64,000 bases of DNA from Bordetella parapertussis (GTDB lineage: Bacteria; Pseudomonadota; Gammaproteobacteria; Burkholderiales; Casimicrobiaceae): contig CALQLA020000004.1 of the NCBI GenBank assembly GCA_943331295.2, positions 1 through 64,000 on the forward strand, read 5' to 3'. Shown piece by piece: positions 57,867 through 64,000 of the stretch. Position 1 is the stretch's first letter, and each line of letters starts with the position of its first letter. The position numbers were made by a program, and so were the translations under genes. A model generated the notes under the pieces. The model was not told where the DNA came from and made no database searches. It saw only the letters and a list, made by a program, of their open reading frames with translations.

Positions 57867-58236
57867 CTACTTCTTGGCGGGTGCGGCGGCAGGCGTGGCG
57901 GCGGGTGCGGGTGCTGCTGCCGGCGCCTTGACCACAGCCTTGGCGTCCGCAGGCTTCGCCGGCGCGGCAGACGCGGGCGAAGCCTGCGGGCATCTGCGGC
58001 GTCACCACGACGCCCTTCGCCTTCTGCTCGGCGATGTAGCGCGAGGCGACACGATCCTCGGCCTTCGCCTGCTGGCCCTTGGCCACTTCAGCGGCGGCGG
58101 CGTCCTTCGCCTTCTTGTCCTCGGCCGCGGCCTTCTGCTCGTCGGTCGGCGGCGGCGGCGCGGGCAGCTTTGCCACCGCGATGCCGAACGTCAACGCCAC
58201 CAGGGCCGCGGCAAACAGTGCGCGCAATGTCGTCAT
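57867..58236 (-). pseudogene. small exported Ala/Pro-rich protein with tail frameshift
   Basis: Starts MTTLRALFAAALVALTFGIA (signal peptide), then a charged helical part (PPPTDEQKAAAEDKKAKDAA, EDRVASRYIAEQKAKGVVVT). Near 57990 the frame shifts by one base. The expected Ala/Pro/Lys tail (ASPASAAPAKPADAK...AAPAKK) lies in the next frame and ends at TAG 57867-57869; the unshifted frame runs into a Cys/Arg-rich nonsense tail. Similar small proteins follow formate dehydrogenase genes in Burkholderiales; function unknown. The indel is in a GC-rich repetitive tail, so a sequencing error is possible. Confidence 0.65.
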
Positions 58237-58270
58237 AGTGTTCTCTGGTCCTGAATTGTCGGGCCGCGCC

Positions 58271-59149
58271 TTACGCGGGACGGTGTATCGCCGCCTCGGA
58301 CGGCTTCGCGGCGGGCACGTCGACGAACTTCTCGGGCGCCGTCCCGGCCACCACCTGCTCGTACCAGCGCAGGTGATGGTGCTCGGCCCAGCTCGCGTCG
58401 ACGTAGCCGTCGCGCATCGCGCGGTACGCGCCGCTCAGGCCGATGGTGCCGAGGTAGATGTGCACCGACGCCAGCGCCATCGCGACGTAGGCGACCGCCA
58501 TGTGGATGATGTTCGACCACGGCATCGTCGACCGCGTCTGGTCGAAGTTCGGGAAGACGAGGATGAGACCGGTGACGACCAGCGCCGACGAGAACAGCAC
58601 CAGCACCAGCCAGAACACCAGCTTCTCGCCGCCGTTGAACTTGCCGCTCGGGTACTCGTTGCCCTTGAAGTAGTCGAAGATCTTCGTGAACCACTTCAGG
58701 TCCTCGACGCCGATGCCGTTGCTGCGAACGAACCGGATGAACATCCACGGCACCGCGAAGATCAGGACCGGGCCGACGAAGTTGTGGACGTTCTTGGCGA
58801 GCGCCGCGAGCCACGAGAACAGCGTGTAGCCGATCAGCGGCGGCAGCACCGCCTTGCCGAGCGAGAGCACGAGCCCGGTGACCGCGAGCGTGACCCAGGT
58901 GATCGCCATCAGCCAGTGCGCGACGCGGTCGGCCGTCGTGAAGCGCTGGATCATCCGGTCGCCGGCCTTCGCGTGCACGGTCATCGTGCCACGGATGGCG
59001 TAGAACCCGGCCAGCCCGGCGAACGCCAGCGCGAGCAGCAGGCCACCGATCGTGGCGACCGGCACGCGCGCCGCGCGCCAGGTCTGGCCCTGCGACTGGA
59101 TCAGCACATGCCGGATGACGCGCTCGCGCCACTGGATCGAGCGGTTCGA
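58271..59149 (-). pseudogene. fdhC: formate dehydrogenase gamma subunit, 5' part deleted and fused to fdhA
   Basis: Encodes the membrane cytochrome b part of formate dehydrogenase: GRFTTAD-like start of the b-type domain (RMIQRFTTADRVAHWLMAIT), helices GYTLFSWLAALAKNVHNFVG and PVLIFAVPWMFIRFVRSNGI, and haem histidines in the last helices (NIIHMAVAYVAMALASVHIY). Homology starts at VLIQSQGQTWR; about 100 N-terminal residues expected upstream (signal peptide and periplasmic part) are absent. Immediately upstream, with one frame change, is the fdhA segment SNRSIQWRERVIRH. An ATG at 59107 could give a 278-aa protein. A deletion joined fdhA to fdhC and removed fdhB. Confidence 0.82.
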
Positions 59150-60788
59150 CCGCCGTCACCGTGCCGTTGGTCTCGAACTGCGTGGCCGCGGGCAGCAGGT
59201 AGACGCCGTCCTTCCGCACCATCGCGGCCATCGCCGCAGTCGCCGCAGTCGCCGACGGATACGGGTCGATCACGACCAGCGTGTCGAGCTTGGCCATGGC
59301 CTCGACCATTTCCTTGCCGCGCGTCTGGCTGTTGGGCGCGTGGCCCTAGAACACCATCGCGCGCAGGTTCGAGTCCTGGTCGATGAGCTCGTTCTTCTCC
59401 ATCACGCCGTCGATCCAGCGCGACACGGTCATCCCCGGCTTTTCCATCATCGCCTGCGACGCGTACCGGCCCTTGATCCACTCGTAGTCGGCGCCCCACA
59501 CCGCGGCCCAGTGCTTCCACGAGCCGGTGGCGAGCCCGTAGTAGCCGGGCAGCGAATCGGGGTTCGGCCCGACGTCGGTCGCGCCCTGCACGTTGTCGTG
59601 CCCGCGGAAGACGTTGGTGCCGCCGCCGGAGACGCCGACGTTGCCGAGCGAGAGCTGCAGCAGGCACGACGCGCGGACGACCGCGTTGCCGTTCGTGTGC
59701 TGGGTCTGGCCCATGCACCAGACCACGGTCGACGGCTTGTTCTTCGCCATCATCTCGGCGACCTTCAGCACCTGCGCCTCGGGCACGCCACGGGCCTCCT
59801 CGACCTTGTCGGGCGTCCACTTGGCCATGATCTCTTCCTTGACCTTGTCGATGCCGAACACGCGCGCCTTCAGGTACTCCTTGTCTTCCCAGCCGTTCTT
59901 GTAGATGTGGTACAGCATGCCGAACACGAACGGGATGTCGCCGCCGGACCGCAGCCGCACGAACTCGTCGGCGCGCGCGGCGGTGCGCGTGAAGCGCGGG
60001 TCGACCACGATCATCCGGGCGCCGGTTTCCTTGGCGTGCAGCATGTGCAGCATCGACACCGGGTGCGCCTCGGCAGCGTTGCTGCCGATGTACATCGCGC
60101 ACTTGGTGTTCTGCATGTCGTTGTACGAGTTGGTCATCGCGCCGCAGCCCCAGGTGCTGGCTACGCCGGCAACCGTCGTCGAGTGGCAGATCCGCGCCTG
60201 GTGGTCGCAGTTGTTGGTGCCCCAGTACGACACGAACTTGCGCAGCAGGTACGCCTGCTCGTTGCTCTGCTTGGAGCTGCCGACGAAGAACACGGAGTCG
60301 GGGCCCGATTCCTTGCGCAGCGCGGAGAGGCGATCACCGACCTCGTTGATCGCGTCCTCCCAGCTCATTTTCACGCCCTTGCCGTTGACGAGCTTCATCG
60401 GCGTCTTCAGCCGGTACTCGCCATGGCCGTGCTCGCGCAGCGACGCGCCCTTGGCGCAGTGCGCGCCGAGGTTGAGCGGCGAGTCGAAGACGGGGTTCTG
60501 CCGCGTCCAGACGCCGTTCTCCACCGTCGCGTCGACGGCGTAGCCCACCGAGCAGTGCGAGCAGATCGTGCGCTTGACTTCGCTCTTGGTCGCCTAGCCT
60601 TCCTTCTGCGCCTCGGCATTGCCGATGGCGCCGAACGGAAGCTGGCTCGCGAACGCCCCGGTCCCGGCTACGAGACCCGAGCGCTTCAAAAACGTCCGCC
60701 GATCCATCGTCGGGAGGCGCGCCCCCGCGAGTCGGCGAAGACGTGGACCGGCTGCCGAAGTTGCATCGCTCTTCTTTGTGAGCAGCAT
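59150..60788 (-). pseudogene. fdhA: formate dehydrogenase alpha subunit, interrupted and truncated
   Basis: Starts at ATG 60788 (AGGAGGAGG upstream) with a Tat signal (MDRRTFLKRSGLVAGTGAFA). TAG occurs at 60596-60594, before ATKSEVKRTICSHCSVGYAV, where the third Fe-S cysteine of the usual CxxCxxxC is Tyr. The molybdopterin domain is otherwise well kept: catalytic cysteine (in place of Sec) in ARICHSTTVAGVAS, SNAAEAHPVSMLHML, VVWCMGQTQHTNG. A second TAG at 59348-59346 replaces the Trp of MVFWGHAPNSQ. Homology ends at GTVTA...SNRSIQWRERVI, around residue 540 of about 960, where it joins fdhC. Not functional as read. Confidence 0.85.
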
Positions 60789-60802
60789 GATCCGTCCTCC
60801 TC

Positions 60803-61072
60803 CTAAAGCCTGGCTGTGCGGTAGTAGTCGCGGACGTGTTCCGTCTCGCGGTACCCCGATTCATCGATGTTCGCGGCGGTCGTCGCTTCGATTGCAGCGG
60901 CGGATCCGGGAATGGCGGCGACGGCGACCGCGGCCGCGCTCACGCCACCGGCTCCCATGGACAGCAGGAAGTGACAGCGCTTGAGATCGGGGGACGGTGC
61001 GGAAGAAACGGACGAGAGGGACGAAGCGGGGACCGGCAGCGCAGCGCTGCCATCAGACTTGAATAAGCCCAT
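60803..61072 (-). CDS. formate dehydrogenase-associated small Tat-type protein (FdhX-like)
   Basis: An 89-aa protein (ATG 61072, GGAGG upstream) that follows the small twin-arginine protein found in fdh loci: a hydrophobic segment LLSMGAGGVSAAAVAVAAIP and the conserved end YRETEHVRDYYRTARL. The twin-arginine pair, usually RRHFLL, reads KRCHFLL here, a change expected to impair Tat recognition (CGC to TGC would explain it). Located between torD-like and fdhA genes as usual for this locus. Confidence 0.75.
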   Translation of the reverse strand: MGLFKSDGSAALPVPASSLSSVSSAPSPDLKRCHFLLSMGAGGVSAAAVAVAAIPGSAAAIEATTAANIDESGYRETEHVRDYYRTARL

Positions 61073-61109
61073 ACAAGCCTCCAAGATCCCCCGTGACCTG
61101 GTTGTCAAT

Positions 61110-61622
61110 TCAGTCGATGGCGAACGAGTCACGTTCGAGCGCCAGATACGACTGAGCGAATTGTGCGACTCGAATGTAGTAGTTGGCAACTGCATTCGCT
61201 CTTATTGCAGCGCAACAAAGAAATACCCAAGGCGCGATATGGCGCTCGAAGAACGCGCGCTGGACGGCAATGGGTACCGGTTTGCGCTCGGGGTTGCCCG
61301 CAACGAGAATGCGCATCGTTTCCAACAGGGCGGCAAGATGGTCCTCCCGTTGGATCACCTCGGGGCGCCGGGCGAGCCCCAGGCCGGCCAGCGCATCGCG
61401 CACCTCGACCAGCGGCTTTTCCATCATGAATCCGGTGAGCCAGTGCGATCCGTGCAGGTTGATCTCGCTCTTGCCCACCCCGAGGAACAATGCCGTGTAC
61501 TCGTCGCCGGCCGCGTCGGCGAACAGGCGCGACCGCAGCGCGTAGAAATCGGCGCGCGCCTCGTCCTCCGGCTCCAGCCGGTGGCGCATCGTCACCGGCA
61601 CGGGGGTCGTGGCGCCGCTCAT
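61110..61622 (-). CDS. TorD-family chaperone, shortened
   Basis: 170 aa. N-terminus RLEPEDEARADFYALRSRLF and C-terminal two thirds (DEYTALFLGVGKSEINLHGS, HWLTGFMMEKPLVEVRDALA, RAFFERHIAPWVFLCCAAIR) are TorD/DMSO-reductase-type chaperones that assist molybdoenzyme maturation. Between RSRLFAD and AAGDEYTALF about 45-60 residues usual in the family are absent with the frame kept, pointing to an internal deletion. It overlaps the 4Fe-4S gene stop by 4 bp. Probable target: the FdhA encoded downstream. Confidence 0.78.
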   Translation of the reverse strand: MSGATTPVPVTMRHRLEPEDEARADFYALRSRLFADAAGDEYTALFLGVGKSEINLHGSHWLTGFMMEKPLVEVRDALAGLGLARRPEVIQREDHLAALLETMRILVAGNPERKPVPIAVQRAFFERHIAPWVFLCCAAIRANAVANYYIRVAQFAQSYLALERDSFAID

Positions 61623-63700
61623 GGACGGGTCCCTGCCGCGTCGATGTCCTTCTTCATCATGTCGAGCACCCGGCAGTCGGCGCACATCTTCAGCCGTTCA
61701 AGCGCGCCCGGCGCCGCGAACATCGAGTGCCCGGCGAGGCGCGCGAGCATCGCGCCGACCATCTTCTCGGCGCCCATCTCCTTGCCGCAGGAAACGCAAC
61801 AGAAGATCGCGGCCTCGTTGAGCACCCGCGGCTGGCGCGCTTCCGGCGCAAGGGAGAGCCTTGGCGCGAGCGTGATCGCATTCTCGGGGCAGGTCTCCTC
61901 GCACAGCCCGCACTGCACGCACTTCGATTCGATGAAGCGCAGCTGCGGCTTTTCCTGCGCGCCGAGGATGGCGCCGACGGGACAGCTGCCGACGCACGCA
62001 AGGCACATCGTGCACGCGTCCTTGTTCACCGCGATCGTGCCGAACGGCGCGCCCGCAGGCAGCGCGATCTCGCGCTGCGGGACCGGCGCATGAAGGGCCA
62101 GGTGGTCCACCGCGAGCGCCGTCGTGGTCCGCTTGTCGGCGGTCCAGGCGAACGTGGCCGCCGTGCGCACGCCGAGCGCCACCGGCCACGACCACAGCTC
62201 GCGCTCCAGCGACCCGATGTCGCCCGCATCGAGCACGCGGAAGTGCCGGCCCTGGTAGCCCAGCGCCTGCGCGATGGCGTCGGCGATGCCCATCTGCGCC
62301 TCCAGCGCGTCGCGGTACTGCGGCGCCTCGTTGCCGGTCGCGAGCACCGCCACCTGCGAGGCGCCCAGCGCCAGCGCGGCCAGCCAGACGTCGAGGCCCA
62401 GCGCGGCGACGTGGTGGACCTCGACCGGGATCATCCGCGCCGGCAGGCCCCGGCCCCGGCGCGCAAGGCGGGCGATCGCGTCGCGGCCTTCCTCGGCGTG
62501 CACGACGAGGCAGGCGTCGCGCCCGCCCGCGCCGGCGTAGGTCGCGAGCAGCGTGCGGATGCGGGCGCCGTGCTGCGGCACCGTCGGGTACTGATAGCTC
62601 ATCGCACCCGAGGGGCAGACCGTCGCGCAGGCGCCGCAGCCCATGCACAGGTGCGGCTCGACCTTGACATGGTCGCCGTCGGCGCTGATCGCCGCCGTCG
62701 AGCAGACGTCGATGCACTGGCTGCAGCCGGTCTTCTGCGAGCGGCTGTGGGCGCAGATCGACGCCTTGTACGCGAAGTACTTCGGCTTCTCGAACTCGCC
62801 GACCATCGCGACCATCTCGGCCGCCGCCTGCGCCTGCGCGACCGGATCGGCGCCCGGCGCGAGGTAGCCCTGCGGCGGCTGGTGCATGCGAAGCGCGGGC
62901 TCGCGCTGCAGGTCGAGCACGAGGTCGAACGACTCGGTGCGCGCGACGGCCGCGGCGCCGCGGGCGAAGTCGATCGCGCCGACCGCACCGCACGCGGCCA
63001 CGCAGGCGCGATGCGACTTGCAGCGGTCGAGGTCCACCTGGTAGCTGCCGTCGATCGCGTCCTCCGGGCACGCCCGGATGCACGCGTTGCACCGCGTGCA
63101 CAGGTCGAGGTCGATCGCGTTCTCCTGCGCCCACTCGGCGGCGAACGCCCCCAGCCATCCGGCGAGCCGCGTGACGCGGCCGGAATGGACGGGGAATTCG
63201 CGCGTCGCCGGCAGCTCCATCCCGACGGTCCGGCCGGTCATCAGCACGGTGACCGAGCGTTGCGGCGCCAGCACGCCCGCCCAGTGCAACGCGGCGTCGC
63301 CGGGACCGACGATCAGCAGCTGCCCCTTCGATTCGTACGCGACGCGCGGGACAGGATCGGGCTCCGGCATCGCCGCCTGCGCCAGCAGCGCCGCGATCTT
63401 CGGCGTCGCGGCGCCGGCCTCGGCCGACCAGCCGCCGGCCTCGCGGATGTTGACGAAGCGGATCGACTGCGTCGTGCCGCCCTCCTCCGCCACGTCGCCG
63501 AACAGCTTCGCCTCCTGCGTGCAGGCGACGATCACGTCGCCGGCGGCGCCGTCGGCGAAGCGCCCCAACTCCTTCTGGCACAGCATCGTGTTCACGGGCA
63601 GCGGACCGGCGCGGCCGAGCGCGCGCGCGAGCGCGGCGCCGTCGAGCGGCATCGTGCCGTTGCACGAGCAGAGATGCAGTTTCTTGTCGGCAAGACTCAT
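61619..63700 (-). CDS. multi-[4Fe-4S] ferredoxin-type protein of the formate dehydrogenase locus
   Basis: A 693-aa cytoplasmic iron-sulfur protein. Starts LHLCSCNGTMPLDG, then three ferredoxin-like regions: CTRCNACIRACPEDAID near residue 200, CSQCIDVCS and CMGCGACATVCPSGAM near residues 335-370, and CTMCLACVGSCPVGAIL with CVQCGLCEETCPENAIT near residues 565-610. A further cysteine group (FCCVSCGKEMGAEKM) lies near the end. These proteins accompany fdhABC in Burkholderiales and are thought to pass electrons or help assembly. The ATG overlaps the stop of the DUF3306 gene; this gene looks intact. Confidence 0.85.
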   Translation of the reverse strand: MSLADKKLHLCSCNGTMPLDGAALARALGRAGPLPVNTMLCQKELGRFADGAAGDVIVACTQEAKLFGDVAEEGGTTQSIRFVNIREAGGWSAEAGAATPKIAALLAQAAMPEPDPVPRVAYESKGQLLIVGPGDAALHWAGVLAPQRSVTVLMTGRTVGMELPATREFPVHSGRVTRLAGWLGAFAAEWAQENAIDLDLCTRCNACIRACPEDAIDGSYQVDLDRCKSHRACVAACGAVGAIDFARGAAAVARTESFDLVLDLQREPALRMHQPPQGYLAPGADPVAQAQAAAEMVAMVGEFEKPKYFAYKASICAHSRSQKTGCSQCIDVCSTAAISADGDHVKVEPHLCMGCGACATVCPSGAMSYQYPTVPQHGARIRTLLATYAGAGGRDACLVVHAEEGRDAIARLARRGRGLPARMIPVEVHHVAALGLDVWLAALALGASQVAVLATGNEAPQYRDALEAQMGIADAIAQALGYQGRHFRVLDAGDIGSLERELWSWPVALGVRTAATFAWTADKRTTTALAVDHLALHAPVPQREIALPAGAPFGTIAVNKDACTMCLACVGSCPVGAILGAQEKPQLRFIESKCVQCGLCEETCPENAITLAPRLSLAPEARQPRVLNEAAIFCCVSCGKEMGAEKMVGAMLARLAGHSMFAAPGALERLKMCADCRVLDMMKKDIDAAGTRP

Positions 63701-64000
63701 GGGCGGGAGGGCTCGATGGCGGCGACCGGCGGCGCATCCGCGCGGTCTTCGGTGGGTATGACCGCGGCGGGCGGCTCGCCCGTCGCGACGGCGGCGCACG
63801 GCAGGACGGCGGGTACGGGCATGCCCCGAAGTTCCATCTGCACCACCGGCGGAACAGCGAGCGACTCGGCGCCGGATGCCGTGTCGGATGCAACCTCGGA
63901 CGCGACGTTCGACGCGGCATCGGGCGCTTCGCCGGCGGCCTCGGGCACGTTGAAGCGCGGATCGGCGAAGAGCTTCTTCAGCACCTGCCGCTGCAGCGCC
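63697..64000 (-). CDS. DUF3306 domain protein, C-terminal part at window edge
   Basis: The last 100 codons of a gene entering from the right edge. It begins in the window with ALQRQVLKKLFADPRFNVPE, the typical end of DUF3306 proteins of formate dehydrogenase loci, followed by an Ala/Ser/Pro-rich tail (DAASNVASEVASDTASGAES). Stop overlaps the 4Fe-4S gene ATG by 4 bp. The start lies beyond 64000. Confidence 0.75.
   Translation of the reverse strand, partial: ALQRQVLKKLFADPRFNVPEAAGEAPDAASNVASEVASDTASGAESLAVPPVVQMELRGMPVPAVLPCAAVATGEPPAAVIPTEDRADAPPVAAIEPSRP

Noticed and set aside
59346..60596. TAG codons in fdhA as recoded selenocysteine or pyrrolysine sites
   Set aside because: Selenocysteine uses TGA, and the catalytic position here is already Cys (ICHSTT). 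The TAGs fall at a linker and at a Trp position. TAG is used as an ordinary stop by other genes in the window.

Overview
The window is a GC-rich chromosomal segment (about two thirds G+C by eye) of a betaproteobacterium, most likely order Burkholderiales. The signs are six Bug-type (TctC) solute receptors, two complete tripartite tricarboxylate transporters (TTT), many small catabolic enzymes, an IPTL-CTERM surface protein and a formate dehydrogenase locus of the DUF3306 / 4Fe-4S / TorD type. The assignment is inferred from gene content; no marker gene is present. I saw no rRNA, CRISPR array or prophage.

Region 1 (1-23.9 kb) is a catabolic island. An IS630-type transposase start lies at the left edge. 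A plus-strand operon follows (SDR, 2-keto-4-pentenoate hydratase-like, Bug receptor, SDR, BKACE). Facing it are 20 minus-strand genes with gaps under 60 bp or ATGA/GTGA overlaps, headed by a GntR/FCD regulator at 23.77 kb with a three-box operator on its promoter. The run reads as two analogous modules. Each has an enolase-superfamily dehydratase, a TctCBA transporter, a way of making CoA thioesters (a CaiB transferase in one, an NDP-forming acyl-CoA synthetase in the other), a hydratase and an HMG-CoA-lyase-like enzyme. I read it as uptake, dehydration, CoA activation, hydration and cleavage of two related organic acids; the substrates are unknown.

Region 2 (24-38.4 kb) holds a small lipoprotein, a Phd-type antitoxin with a zeta-like toxin, an S10-peptidase-like lipoprotein, and an IclR-controlled cluster. 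That cluster has a two-gene version of the QuiC-type 3-dehydroshikimate dehydratase, an acylating aldehyde dehydrogenase, a 60-aa protein, a ThDP enzyme and a TRAP transporter. The TRAP/shikimate-dehydrogenase end is decayed: amber stop in dctM, aroE missing its N-terminus, dctP reduced to a 3' piece. An AraC regulator closes it.

Region 3 (38.5-51.6 kb) is dominated by exported proteins: a beta/gamma-crystallin, a PliI-type lysozyme inhibitor lipoprotein, a double YcgJ-domain protein, a 916-aa IPTL-CTERM protein, a secreted lipase, a secreted HNH protein and a metzincin-like protease, with DUF1835, DUF805, EamA and MFS genes and a truncated Bug gene. Region 4 (51.7-57.7 kb) is a lower-GC patch ending at tRNA-Ser(CGA), with a Phd/RelE-type toxin-antitoxin pair, a bestrophin-like membrane protein, a Bug receptor and a frameshifted endoglycoceramidase-like GH5 gene. 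Region 5 (57.8-64 kb) is a formate dehydrogenase locus in which fdhA carries two amber codons, a lost Fe-S cysteine and a deletion fusing it to fdhC, so fdhB is gone.

Many genes in the right two thirds carry nonsense codons, frameshifts or internal deletions with no insertion sequence inside them. This is either real reductive decay or an assembly problem, and it should be settled before any pathway reading is relied on.
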